DNA from: an uncultured Pseudanabaenaceae cyanobacterium
Lineage (GTDB): Bacteria; Cyanobacteriota; Cyanobacteriia; Pseudanabaenales; Pseudanabaenaceae
Assembly (NCBI GenBank): GCA_937927915.1
Contig: CALGKB010000004.1
Coordinates: 1-64,000, forward strand
Direction: 5' to 3'
DNA: 64,000 nucleotides
Shown here: positions 1 to 9,100 of the stretch, one piece after another
Numbering within the stretch: position 1 is the stretch's first letter
Layout of the letters: the number at the start of each line of letters is the position of its first letter
Translations under genes and position numbers: made by a program
Notes under the pieces: model-generated
What the model was told of the DNA's origin: nothing
What the model saw: the letters and a program-made list of their open reading frames with translations, nothing else
Database searches by the model: none

Positions 1-116
1 GTGATGTAAGGAAATTTCCAGATGTTGCCGAGGCCGATGGCCGAACCGGCAGCCGCCAGAATGAATCCCAGCGATCCGCTCCAGTGCTCACGCGGTTTCA
101 ATGTCGTTTCGGACAT
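1..116 (-). CDS. Sodium-dependent (NSS/SNF family) transporter, N-terminal fragment cut by the window edge
   Basis: Reading the minus strand from an ATG at 116 gives 38 residues that begin [12 protein letters not shown] and continue into [14 protein letters not shown], then run off the window. This is the first transmembrane helix of the neurotransmitter:sodium symporter family, where the G-x-G-N-I-W-(R/K)-F-P-Y motif binds sodium and substrate. The protein would be an inner-membrane Na+-coupled importer of an amino acid or similar solute. Only the start is present. The surrounding bases are GC-rich and lack the CGATCG words seen everywhere else in the window, so the gene may belong to another organism or to a transferred segment. 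Family assignment is firm for so short a stretch; substrate cannot be told. Confidence 0.75.
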   Translation of the reverse strand, partial: MSETTLKPREHWSGSLGFILAAAGSAIGLGNIWKFPYI

Positions 117-427
117 ATTCCGCTCTCCCGCCGTATGAACCGGAATGTATAACGGAGCATTCAATGCCGCGCAAGCTCCGGGCTTCGGGGCCGATGGGTC
201 CAGGCCGTGAATTCCACCGGGTTTTCAGTTCGCCCGGAACAGACCGAACAAGGCGGCCTACACGGGGACGGCAAAAAGGCGACAATAATGGTGGGGCGGC
301 GAGTCCCTTCGCCGCCGCAAGATGGGTTGGGCCGGGCTGTTTGGTGCCGCTGGCACGGCGCGGGCCATCAAAAACCCGGCTTCGCGCTTGCCATTGTCGC
401 CGCGGTCGGGTTTTAATTTCTGTCAGC
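117..427. other. Non-coding GC-rich stretch between the transporter start and the tRNA
   Basis: About 310 bases without a convincing gene. Open frames on both strands here are rich in Arg, Gly and Pro, resemble no family I know, and look like chance GC-rich frames. The part next to 116 should hold the promoter and leader of the minus-strand transporter, but I see no clear -10/-35 pair. A terminator-like hairpin lies at 371-414. The composition differs visibly from the cyanobacterial sequence that starts around 500. Confidence 0.5.
371..414. terminator. Terminator-like inverted repeat
   Basis: AAAACCCG (371-378) and CGGGTTTT (407-414) are perfect 8-base arms. The A-rich left side and T-rich right side could serve either strand. 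The 28-base loop is long, so the structure is weaker than a standard intrinsic terminator. It lies between the transporter leader and the tRNA. Confidence 0.35.
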
Positions 428-510
428 GCCGGAGTGGCGGAATGGAAGACGCAGCAGACTCAAAATCTGCCGGTGGCAACACCATGAGAGTTCGAGTCTC
501 TCTCTGCCCA
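428..510 (+). tRNA. tRNA-Leu (anticodon CAA), with non-pairing acceptor strands
   Basis: The anticodon arm is GCAGA-CTCAAAA-TCTGC (454-470), with anticodon CAA at 461-463. The long variable arm GGTG-GCAA-CACC (472-483) marks a class II tRNA, and the T arm GAGAG-TTCGAGT-CTCTC (486-502) is perfect. The D region starts with TGGCGGAA, as in bacterial tRNA-Leu. The acceptor stem fails: the 5' strand is GCCGGAG (428-434) while the 3' strand is TCTGCCC (503-509), giving one Watson-Crick pair and two G-T pairs. No CCA is encoded. Each half looks normal alone, so this may be a hybrid of two tRNA-Leu genes joined at the shared anticodon/variable region, either by assembly or by recombination. A functional molecule is doubtful as written. 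Confidence 0.75.
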
Positions 511-523
511 TAGTTAGGGGGAG

Positions 524-1093
524 CTAGGGCGATCCCTTGGGTATCATCCCTGGAGGCAAACGCAGCCACAGATAGCGGGCAGCGGCAATTGTCAGTCCCA
601 GGGCAGCCAGGGCAGCCAGGCGGGGTTCTAGGAGAGCTAGGAGTAGTAGTCCCAAACAGCCCCCTAATTCGATCGTGGCGAACAGACCATTGTTAACGCC
701 CCCTGTGGTTTTGGTAATTTGCGCCCGCAGCAAAGTGGTAGTTATTTGCAGGAGTAAGGCAACAGCGCCGCCAATTATAGCTATTAACCACCGTCCCCAA
801 GGGGGCAAACTGGGCAGTACGCTTGCCATGAGCAGAGTTCCCGCTACGGTGGCTAGAGGTAGGGCTACCGCATCCATCAAATTGTCTAGGCGGGGACGGA
901 AAAAGACAGCCACTTCCACCACCGCTCCGATCGTGCATATGCTTAGAGTGAGGGGGGAAATTTGCCAATTTTTATCGCTCATAATTAAGCCCATTTTGCT
1001 AGCTATTGCCCACACTAACAGGGTGACAAATATACGCAGACCCGCCGCAGTTGCTAAACAGTAACCGATCGCTATTTGGATGATCACGTTCAT
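524..1093 (-). CDS. DUF4126 family membrane protein
   Basis: 189 residues, nearly all hydrophobic, with about five predicted membrane segments. The N-terminus (residues 5-30, with the AAGLRIF stretch) matches the start of the DUF4126 family, followed by paired helices around residues 45-65, 75-115 and 135-175. The function of the family is unknown; it is an integral inner or thylakoid membrane protein. Its ATG overlaps the stop codon of the upstream ABC ATPase (ATGA at 1090-1093), so the two are translationally coupled and probably cotranscribed. There is no transport-family signature that would make it the missing permease of that ATPase. Confidence 0.7.
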   Translation of the reverse strand: MNVIIQIAIGYCLATAAGLRIFVTLLVWAIASKMGLIMSDKNWQISPLTLSICTIGAVVEVAVFFRPRLDNLMDAVALPLATVAGTLLMASVLPSLPPWGRWLIAIIGGAVALLLQITTTLLRAQITKTTGGVNNGLFATIELGGCLGLLLLALLEPRLAALAALGLTIAAARYLWLRLPPGMIPKGSP

Positions 1094-2532
1094 ATTTGTG
1101 CCACCAAGGCTTGGGTATAAGGGTGATGGGGGTTTTGCATAATCTCCTCTGCCGTACCTGTTTCCACAATTTGCCCCCTATACATTACCAATAAACGATC
1201 GCAGAAATGGCGCGCCAAGTTGAGGTCATGGGTGATAAACAGCAGGGAAAGTTGGTATTGTTTCTGCAGGTCTGCTAACAACTGTAAAATCTGCCCCTGC
1301 CAATGGGCATCCAACATACTGACGGGTTCATCACAGATGAGAATTTCTGGCTGTAAAATTAAAGCCCGCGCGATCGCTACCCGTTGCAGTTGTCCCCCCG
1401 ACAATTCCTGGGGATAGCGGTGCATAAACTGGGCAGATAAACCCACCCGTTCCAACAACTCCCCCACCAGGCGGTGATGGTCACCACGGCGGTTGTGAAT
1501 TAGGAGGGGGTCAGCCACTGCTTGAGCGATCGTCATTTTGGGATTGAGGGAAGCCCTGGGGTCTTGGAAAATCATCTGCAGGTGGCGAGCTAATTTTTGC
1601 CCCCGCGGGGTCTGGTTGTGAATGAGTACCTTGCCCCTATCAGGTTTGATTAAATTTGCTACCATTCTCGCTGTGGTACTCTTGCCGCTGCCACTGGCAC
1701 CAATAATGCCTAACACCTCCTGGGGATAGAGGACAAAACTGACATTATCTACAGCCACAAACTGACCATATTTTTTGCTGAGTGCCCTTGCCTCCAGGAC
1801 AGGCTGCCCCCCCCTCACCAAAGATTGCCTAGCATAGGGACGCTCCCCCCCCTGGAACAACCGATCGGGACTGTCCACCGCCACCAATTTACCCGCTGCC
1901 ATCACTGCTACCCGATCGCAATAGCGCCTTACTAGCCCTAGGTCATGGCTGATCAGCAATAGCCCCTTAGACTGACGGCGGCAGATGTCCACCATGAGCT
2001 GCAAAACCGATCGGGCGGTCTGGGCATCCAGGCTAGTAGTGGGTTCATCGGCAATCAACACCTGGGGCTGCAGGAGGAGAGTGAGGGCAATCATCACCCG
2101 TTGGCGCATCCCTCCACTCAACTCGTGGGCGTAACTGTAGGCATGGCGGCGATCGATATGTACTTGGGTTAAAGCCTCTGCCAAGAGGGAGGGCACCGCA
2201 GCGCGGGAGATACCATGTACTGTCAGCAGTTCCTGGGCATGGGCAAACACCGTCATAAAGGGATTAAACCTAGTCATGGGGTCTTGCAAAATTAAACCCA
2301 CCTTCCTACCCCGCCAACTGGGAGACCAGGACTCCCCTCCTAAGCGGATTTCCCCCCTCATCACCGCCCCCTGGGGTAAAATACCCACCACCGCCCGCGC
2401 CAAAGTCGACTTACCACAGCCACTCTCCCCCACCAAGGCGACTACCTCCCCCGCCCCCACCGTCAGATTGACCCCCTTGAGGACTTGATTACCCCCTAGG
2501 TAGGACACCGATAAATCCTGTATCTGCAACAA
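1090..2532 (-). CDS. ABC transporter ATP-binding protein with two fused ATPase domains (dipeptide/oligopeptide/nickel type)
   Basis: Two complete ABC ATPase domains in one chain, like YejF or a fused DppD-DppF. The first has Walker A GESGCGKST near residue 35, signature LSGGMRQR near 138 and Walker B IADEP. The second has GASGSGKST near 278, signature LSGGQLQR and Walker B ICDEP. Such proteins power uptake of peptides or nickel at the inner membrane. I place the start at a TTG (2532) just before the LQIQDLSVSY strand; an upstream ATG at 2640 would add 36 unrelated residues and overlap the divergent diguanylate cyclase gene. No permease or binding-protein gene lies nearby, so its partners must be elsewhere. 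Confidence 0.85.
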   Translation of the reverse strand: MLQIQDLSVSYLGGNQVLKGVNLTVGAGEVVALVGESGCGKSTLARAVVGILPQGAVMRGEIRLGGESWSPSWRGRKVGLILQDPMTRFNPFMTVFAHAQELLTVHGISRAAVPSLLAEALTQVHIDRRHAYSYAHELSGGMRQRVMIALTLLLQPQVLIADEPTTSLDAQTARSVLQLMVDICRRQSKGLLLISHDLGLVRRYCDRVAVMAAGKLVAVDSPDRLFQGGERPYARQSLVRGGQPVLEARALSKKYGQFVAVDNVSFVLYPQEVLGIIGASGSGKSTTARMVANLIKPDRGKVLIHNQTPRGQKLARHLQMIFQDPRASLNPKMTIAQAVADPLLIHNRRGDHHRLVGELLERVGLSAQFMHRYPQELSGGQLQRVAIARALILQPEILICDEPVSMLDAHWQGQILQLLADLQKQYQLSLLFITHDLNLARHFCDRLLVMYRGQIVETGTAEEIMQNPHHPYTQALVAQI

Positions 2533-2602
2533 CTGTCCCTGGAAAATCTGTAGATTTTGGTATGACGGGAATCTATGATATAGGAGGAAACCCTGCAATA
2601 GT

Positions 2603-3823
2603 ATGCGCCTCCTCCAGTTCCTCAGTGGTGAGACTGCCATCCCCGCCGAATGGCGTCAGGACTTTATCCGCGAAGTCACCTTCAGGAATTATGCCCGCTC
2701 GAAGGTCTTGGTTTGGTTTACGTTTATTTTGGCAGCGGGGGTTTGCGCCAGTGTTATTTACATCACTAAGCGACTGCCCCTCCTGGAACTGAGTTTGCCC
2801 TGTTTTTTGCTGTGGCTGCAGGTTGTTCTCGTAGTCAGCTCCTCGGTGTTTTTGTACTTGTCTTCTGTGGAAGATGCCTTTACTGCCCCAGAACTGCAAG
2901 CCCGCCATGAAAAGCTCTGGTATAGCTACGGCATTGCCCTGCTGTTTTATACCAATGTCATGTTTCTCTTGAATTGGATACAGACGGGCTTTGTCACCGC
3001 TTATATCGTCGGTATTTTTATTTTCGCTGTCTTCTTCTACTACCCTAACCGATCGAGTTTTTTGCTCTTTACTCTCAATGCTCTCTTTTATTTTTTGTGC
3101 ATCACCTTCATTCCCAGCCAAGCCAGTATAACCAAGCCAATTTATCTCACCAACGCCTGGCTCTCAGGTATTGTAGTCACAGGAGCCGCTTGGCTCTTTA
3201 ATCGCTTGCTTTTGGATACCCAACTGCGAGACTTCCGTAACCGCAAAAAGATCGAACAACAAGCCATAGAATTGCGCAATGCTAACGAAAAACTGCAACG
3301 GCTGGCGATGATTGATGGTTTGACCCAAGTATCTAACCGTCGTCTGTTTGATGAAAAATTGGAGCAGGAGTGGCGCCGATTAGCCCGATCGGAAAGTCCC
3401 CTCTCCGTCATCCTCTGCGATGTTGATTTCTTTAAGAAATACAACGACACTTACGGGCACCTAGCGGGAGATGCCTGCCTGAAGGAGGTCGCCAAAGCGA
3501 TCCAGCTCTCTGCTAAACGTCCCGCCGATGTAGTGGCCCGCTATGGGGGAGAAGAATTTGCCGTGATTTTACCAGATACGGGGGCAGCCGGTGCCCTGCG
3601 GGTAGCGGAAAATATTTTGCAGCAGGTGAGCAGTCTCAAGATTCCCCACCGCACCTCTGGTGTGGCAGACCATGTTACTGTCAGCATTGGCGTTGCCACC
3701 ACCATCCCCAACTCCCAAATGCAACCTAGCCAGTTAGTGCAAAAAGCAGATGAATCCCTCTACCGCGCCAAGCAAAGTGGTAGAAATAGAGTAGTACACC
3801 AGTCATTGACCCTAGTGCCATGA
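2603..3823 (+). CDS. Membrane-bound diguanylate cyclase (GGDEF domain)
   Basis: 406 residues. Residues about 30-200 form roughly six membrane helices, a sensory module without a recognisable ligand site. A short coiled linker (residues 205-230) leads to a GGDEF domain with DGLTQVSNRR, the active-site loop RYGGEEF near residue 315, and an RPAD sequence five residues before GGEEF, which fits the RxxD inhibitory site for c-di-GMP. It should convert two GTP to c-di-GMP with product inhibition. The gene is divergent from the ABC ATPase, leaving about 70 bases for promoters, and its stop overlaps the start of the Ycf33-like gene (ATGA at 3820-3823). Confidence 0.9.
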   Translation: MRLLQFLSGETAIPAEWRQDFIREVTFRNYARSKVLVWFTFILAAGVCASVIYITKRLPLLELSLPCFLLWLQVVLVVSSSVFLYLSSVEDAFTAPELQARHEKLWYSYGIALLFYTNVMFLLNWIQTGFVTAYIVGIFIFAVFFYYPNRSSFLLFTLNALFYFLCITFIPSQASITKPIYLTNAWLSGIVVTGAAWLFNRLLLDTQLRDFRNRKKIEQQAIELRNANEKLQRLAMIDGLTQVSNRRLFDEKLEQEWRRLARSESPLSVILCDVDFFKKYNDTYGHLAGDACLKEVAKAIQLSAKRPADVVARYGGEEFAVILPDTGAAGALRVAENILQQVSSLKIPHRTSGVADHVTVSIGVATTIPNSQMQPSQLVQKADESLYRAKQSGRNRVVHQSLTLVP

Positions 3824-4023
3824 AGGACTTTTTCCTTAACGTCAGTCGCTACCCCCGCTACCTCATCTCCATCATGCTGGGGGTAATTTGGTTTGCCCTG
3901 CAGCCTCTTGCCCCCTTCTTAAAAAAACCAGTGACCGCTGTTGCCCTCATCAGTGCTACCATTAGTGCCACAATTTGTCTAGTCCTAATTTTGCGAGCCA
4001 TGTTGGGACTAGATAGCCTCTAA
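3820..4023 (+). CDS. ycf33: DUF751 / Ycf33 family small membrane protein
   Basis: 67 residues: a short basic N-terminus (MKDFFLNVSRYPRY), a first hydrophobic helix (residues 14-33), the LKKPVTAVAL turn, and a second helix (residues 41-62). Length, topology and the K-P-x-T-A stretch fit Ycf33/DUF751, a family conserved in cyanobacteria and red-lineage plastids. Its role is unknown; a thylakoid location is inferred. It is coupled to the preceding diguanylate cyclase by a 4-base overlap, though there is no evident functional link. Confidence 0.75.
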   Translation: MKDFFLNVSRYPRYLISIMLGVIWFALQPLAPFLKKPVTAVALISATISATICLVLILRAMLGLDSL

Positions 4024-4057
4024 GTTGTTATTCTAAGAGTAGGGAGAAGGAGAAGTT

Positions 4058-4453
4058 ATGTCTATATCTGTCCTGGAAGACATTGACCAACGGCTAAAGC
4101 AACTGGTGACAGTGGTAGAGAAATTGACCCAATACACGGGGGCATACATGGAACTAGCACAGGCCCAAGGTGCCCGCCTGGACAAGATTACAGAAGTGAT
4201 CATCACCCAGTCCCACAACATGGAGCGCCTGTTACACATTTCCATTTCCCAGCAGGAATCCCTCAACACCACCTATAAAACTTTTAATGAGCAAGCCTGT
4301 GCTATTTTAGAACTTTCCCGTACGATGCGCGATGCTATGGAATCTTCCCGCGAACTCCTGCGCATGACGGAGGTGGCTTCTGACCTCGCCAAAAATAACC
4401 AGGCGACGATCCGTGACCTCTTGGAAGAATTACGCCAATCCCGCAACAACTAA
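4058..4453 (+). CDS. Hypothetical helical (coiled-coil) protein
   Basis: 131 residues with no cysteine-rich, membrane or enzymatic signature. The sequence is almost entirely amphipathic helix: the LEDIDQRLKQLVTVVEKL and ARLDKITEVIITQSHNMERL stretches repeat hydrophobic residues every three to four positions, as in a coiled coil. A ribosome binding site GGAGAAGGAG precedes the ATG at 4058. I do not recognise a family. The stop lies just upstream of the phosphatase start, so it is likely in one operon with its neighbours. Confidence 0.65.
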   Translation: MSISVLEDIDQRLKQLVTVVEKLTQYTGAYMELAQAQGARLDKITEVIITQSHNMERLLHISISQQESLNTTYKTFNEQACAILELSRTMRDAMESSRELLRMTEVASDLAKNNQATIRDLLEELRQSRNN

Positions 4454-4457
4454 CCCT

Positions 4458-4925
4458 ATGCCCAAGAAACTGCTATTTGTCTGCCTCGGCAATATCTGTC
4501 GTTCCCCTGCTGCCGAAAATGTCATGAATTTTTTACTACAACAGCGGGGACTGGAGGGGGAAATTATCTGCGACTCGGCGGGGACAGCGGGGTATCATAT
4601 CGGGGCACCTCCCGATCGGCGGATGCAAAAGGCGGCAAAGGCTAGGGGAATTAGCATGGTGGGGTCAGCGCGGCAGTTGCAGCCGATGGATTTACGAGAA
4701 CACGACCTCATTTTGGCGATGGACTACAGCAACTATCACGATATTCTCAGCCTTGACCCCCAGGGCAAGTACCACGACAAGGTGAAAATGATGTGTAGCT
4801 ATTGTCGCCGATACAACGTCAAGGAAGTGCCAGACCCCTACTACGGGGGGGAGGAGGGCTTTAACTATGTCCTCGATTTGCTGTTTGATGCCTGTGAAGG
4901 TCTATTGGAGGCGTTGACAAAGTAA
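4458..4925 (+). CDS. Low molecular weight protein-tyrosine phosphatase
   Basis: 155 residues, the usual length. The P-loop FVCLGNICRSP (residues 7-17) holds the catalytic Cys and Arg of the C-x5-R motif, and VPDPYYGG near residue 120 carries the general-acid Asp. The enzyme hydrolyses phosphotyrosine on proteins; bacterial members often act with tyrosine kinases in exopolysaccharide export. I chose the ATG at 4458 because MPKKLLFVCLGN is the normal family start; an upstream in-frame start would overlap the previous gene. The next gene begins directly after its stop. Confidence 0.92.
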   Translation: MPKKLLFVCLGNICRSPAAENVMNFLLQQRGLEGEIICDSAGTAGYHIGAPPDRRMQKAAKARGISMVGSARQLQPMDLREHDLILAMDYSNYHDILSLDPQGKYHDKVKMMCSYCRRYNVKEVPDPYYGGEEGFNYVLDLLFDACEGLLEALTK

Positions 4926-6050
4926 ATGCAGTTGTCCCGCTTTTGGGGTTATTGGTTTCTCCTGCCCCTCTATCCCTATAGTCAGCGCCCCACTCTCTGT
5001 CGGGAGATTGTCCCCCAGCGGATTTGGGTGTTTGAGCAGTTGCAGGGCATTTTGTATGCGGTAGTGCCCCTGCGCATGACGGTGGTGGCGTTAGAGGAGG
5101 GAGGATTGCTGGTTTATGCCCCCGTTGCCCCTACCCAGGAGTGTCTGGCTCTGTTGCAAAAGTTAATCGATCGCTATGGCGACATCCGCCACATTGTTTT
5201 GCCCACCACGTCGGGGTTAGAACACAAGGTATATGTCCCTGCCTTTCGGCGGCGGTTTCCCCAGGCGCAGTTATGGCTAGCTCCAGGACAGTGGAGTTTT
5301 CCTATCAATCTACCTAGCAGTTGGCTAGGGTTGCGGGGGGAGGTGATCAGAGAGGGGGGGACACCCTGGGGGAGGGAGTTTGACCACGCCCTGTTGCAGA
5401 TTGACCTGGGCAGGGGAAATTTCGCTGAGGTGGCTATTTACCACCAGCCTTCCCGTACTCTGCTGCTGACGGATTTGGTGATTGCCTTTAGTTTAGAGCC
5501 ACCGGAGATTCTTACGGTTGACCCCTTCCCCCTGCTATTTCACAGCCGCGATAGGGCTGCTGACATTCCCACTGATACGCCTGAAAATCGCCGCAAGGGT
5601 TGGCATCGCATTGCCCTGTTTGCTACCTATTTCCGTCCCGCTGCGGTGGAAGCCCTCTCTGTGTGGGAAACTGTTAAGCAAGCTCTTGCTGCCCCCGATC
5701 GTTCTCCCCGCAACTATTTTGGGCTGTATCCTTTCCGTTGGCAATATAACTGGGAGGAGTCTTTCTATCATCTGTGGGGGGGCGGCAGACCGATCGTGGC
5801 TCCTATCCTCCAGGAGTTAATTTTGCCCCAAGCGCCCTACGCGGTGCAGCATTGGCTCGATCGGGTATGTCAGTGGGATTTTACTCAGATTATTCCCTGC
5901 CATTTGAAAGCACCCATTGCCGCTACTGCCAAAGATTTACGGCAAGCCTTTGCTAATAGCAATTTACCCCCCTCTGATACTAAATTTGTCACCGAACTAG
6001 AGGCATTTTTAGTGGCAAGGGGGATCGCCAAACCAAGACCAAAAGCTTAG
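4926..6050 (+). CDS. DUF4336 domain-containing protein
   Basis: 374 residues. The core (about residues 30-200) has a metallo-beta-lactamase-like layout: VVPLRMTVVAL, then the conserved LPTTSGLEHKVYVPAFRRRFPQA stretch, with later IYHQPSRTLLLTDLV and RDRAADIP segments. This matches DUF4336 proteins common in cyanobacteria. Function is unknown; the metal-binding HxHxDH motif of true hydrolases is not visible. The first codons follow the phosphatase stop with no gap, so they share a transcript. Confidence 0.75.
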   Translation: MQLSRFWGYWFLLPLYPYSQRPTLCREIVPQRIWVFEQLQGILYAVVPLRMTVVALEEGGLLVYAPVAPTQECLALLQKLIDRYGDIRHIVLPTTSGLEHKVYVPAFRRRFPQAQLWLAPGQWSFPINLPSSWLGLRGEVIREGGTPWGREFDHALLQIDLGRGNFAEVAIYHQPSRTLLLTDLVIAFSLEPPEILTVDPFPLLFHSRDRAADIPTDTPENRRKGWHRIALFATYFRPAAVEALSVWETVKQALAAPDRSPRNYFGLYPFRWQYNWEESFYHLWGGGRPIVAPILQELILPQAPYAVQHWLDRVCQWDFTQIIPCHLKAPIAATAKDLRQAFANSNLPPSDTKFVTELEAFLVARGIAKPRPKA

Positions 6051-6149
6051 CAAAAGACAGGGGAAATGTGTTGTAGAAGACAAAGCAGCTCTCTGGGCGG
6101 GGAGGAGTATTAGTGCTAGGATAAAGGCACAACGCTGGGGGATGGGAGT

Positions 6150-9100
6150 ATGTTACAGGCTTTTGCGAAAACTGGTGTCATTTGCGGTTTTGTTTTGCTG
6201 TTTAGCAGTCCTGCTGTGTCTGATGTTTTGGTCAGTCAAGCTATTGGCAGTCGGCGGACGGATGTTATCAGAGTGAGTACCCCCCGCGCTGTCATCGATC
6301 GTTTTGCTAGTAATGCCCGTGTCTATGTGCAAGGCAATCCTGTCAGTACAAGAGAGATCGATCGGTTGCAACAAATAGCTGCCAGACATCCCAATCTGTT
6401 TGTCGTTTTGATTGAGTATTCTAACAATCTCGCCCAGGACCAAACCAATATTGCCCGTGCTATCAGCAATCATCCCTCTTTTTTGGCAGTGCGCAATCCT
6501 GTGACCAATGAGAGAGAAGGAGTGCTGATTGTCGTCTATTTTAGCAGTAATGAAGGACGCAAAGTCTTCTTCCTCACAGAAAGACTACCCGATCGCTTAG
6601 GTGTAGGGGCAAGCAACTCGGAATTGCTAAATATATTTCGTGCCACCATGCAGACCCAGGGGGATGTGGCTACAGCAGTGGAGCGGGTGATGAGCTTCAT
6701 CAATGGCAGAATTAGACAGGCGGTAGGGACCCCAAATATCCTGCCACCCGTCTATGCCCAAAGTAATCGTGGTAATCGCAACCTTTTGATTGGCTTGGGG
6801 GTAGGAGGAGGAATTCTTTTCCTGGCTGGTCATGCTTGGTCCCTCAGTCATACAGGCAAAAAGAGAAAAGAAGCGATCGCTCTCTTTCCGGAAATTGAAA
6901 GGAAACTACGGCAAAAGACGGAAGAGCTGTTAGAGTTGATGCAGACGGCTGATTTTAGTGTGGTGGCTAACTACACGGGAGAGACAGGGGCAATAGTGCA
7001 ACAGGCAGTGAATGACCTCAACGATGGTTTGTTATTGCTGGACATGGGGAAAAAGATGCTGGCGGAGGCAAGAGCTATCATCGATCGGGGGGATTTTTGG
7101 AGCCAGATTTATCCCTTTGCGGCGACCAAGGCTGTCAAGTTGCTTACGGATAGAAACACGCAATACAAATTTACACCTACGGAAAGTCCCTTGGTGGCAG
7201 GGGCGGGGGCAGGTTGGCAAGAGCAACTAGCTACCTATAGCAGAGAGACGACCATAGAAAAGTCTTTTCCTGACGTGATGCAGGAATTAGAACAAAAACA
7301 AGCTAAGTCCCACCGTGTTCTCATAGAAGTCATGCAAAAGGATGCGGAAATTAGGGGGTTTCTGACACAGTTGGAAGAATGGGGTAACAGACTGCTACCG
7401 ATCGTGCAGGCTTGGCAGAGGGCAGACAGACCTGAGTTTACAGCGCGGCAGGTGGAACAAACGTTGCTGCCCCAAGTCCTTGGTCAGGGGGGATTGATCT
7501 TGCAGGCTAGACAGACTATGTCCACAGACCCTGTGGGGGTTTGGAATAACCAGGGCAAGACAGCAGAAAGAATGCTGCAGGAGGGAGAGAGAATGATTGC
7601 CATTTGTCAACGGGCACAGACGGTCTTGCTGCCTCAGACTGACCAAACTCAACAGACCCTGGCAAGCAACGGTATCGCTACTACTTGGCTCGCTCAAACT
7701 CTACGGCAACTTTCCGATCGCTTAGATACTTTAGCTGTCAATTCCCTCACCACTCCCTGTGATGCCGACCTAGAAAAGTTGGAGCAGGACATTGCCACTT
7801 TCCAAGAACGACAACAGCAGGCGATCGCCCAAGATGAACAACGACGCATCACTTTGCCGCAGCAGATCAGAGATACGGAAAATATCATTCTCAACACAAG
7901 ACAGGAAATCAGTGGTGTTTATCAGCAACGGGGTATGACCTTCAGCCCTTCCCAGGTGTTAGTAGAAGAGGACCGCAATCCCAGCCACAGAGTTACCCAG
8001 GCAGAACAGGAATTACTGCGCCTCAAAGACAGTTTAGACCAGGGAGATGTACAGAAAGCAGCAACTCAGATCAACAAAATTGCAGAACTGTTGGCAGAAG
8101 CACGGCAGCTTTGTTCTGACAGTCTTATTTTCCTCAACAACTACACCAATGAAAATAACAAGGTCAAGAACTACAGGAAATCTGTTCTAGACAAAGTTTC
8201 CCTTACCTATCGTCCCCTTGTCCATCGTCTGCAACAGGCCTATCATCCCGACGCCCTTGCCCTAGTTGCCAACGAGTTAAACTGTCCCCCGACGGTAGCT
8301 AACATCCTAGAAAGAGTAGAAGCAGAAATTAAAGAAGTAGAAAGATTGCTGCAGGAGGCAACCGATCGGTATCAGCAGGGGTGGTTACTAGCCAGTCGCG
8401 ACCTCCTCCAGGGGTGCATAGAGAGATTGCAAGACACAGAAGCATTGCTGGAACAAATCCCCCGTGCCGAACAACTGCTCCAGAAAAAACAACAGGCGGC
8501 AAGACAAGCAATCCAACAGATGGAAAATGACATACGCTATACCCTCGATCGGCGCCAGGAATTCTACGCCCGCGAGCAGGCGCGCAACCTCTGTAGCAGA
8601 CTGGAAATTCAACGCCGCAATGTCAACAACATCATTACCTTAACACCCCAAAATCCCTATCGCGTAGAAGAGCTACTTTTACAGATGCAACAAACCAAGG
8701 AAGATGCCCGCCGTTTACTAGATGAAGACCAACGGGCTTGGCGGGAGGCGGAAAGAGCGATCGAGGAGGCAGCAAGAGAGCTAGGGTACGCAGAAAGTAC
8801 CATTCAGGCAGCAAGAGACACATCCTTCTCCTATGCCAGAGTTAACCTGCCTCGTTATGATGTCAGTGACGAAAGATATGAACTGAGGGAGATTCAAAGT
8901 TCCTTTACTGCCAAAGCCTTTGAGTCTGCCCGCTCCCGTGCCGAGAGTTTGACCTATGAGCTGCGGAGAATCAGGGAAGAAGCAGAAAGAGCACTAGAAC
9001 AAGCCCGCCGCGAGGAGGAAAGGGAAAGAAGTTATCATAGCAGTAGTGATGCTGACGACAGTAGTTACAGGAGTGATTACGGTCGTTCTTCGGGGGGGAG

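Noticed and set aside
101-487. Long plus-strand open frames in the GC-rich left segment
   Set aside because: They are rich in Arg/Gly/Pro, match no family, overlap the minus-strand transporter start, and one runs through the tRNA. GC-rich DNA has few stops by chance.
2533-2640. N-terminal extension of the ABC ATPase to an ATG at 2640
   Set aside because: The added 36 residues are unrelated to ABC proteins and overlap the divergent diguanylate cyclase gene. A TTG at 2532 just before the first beta strand fits better.
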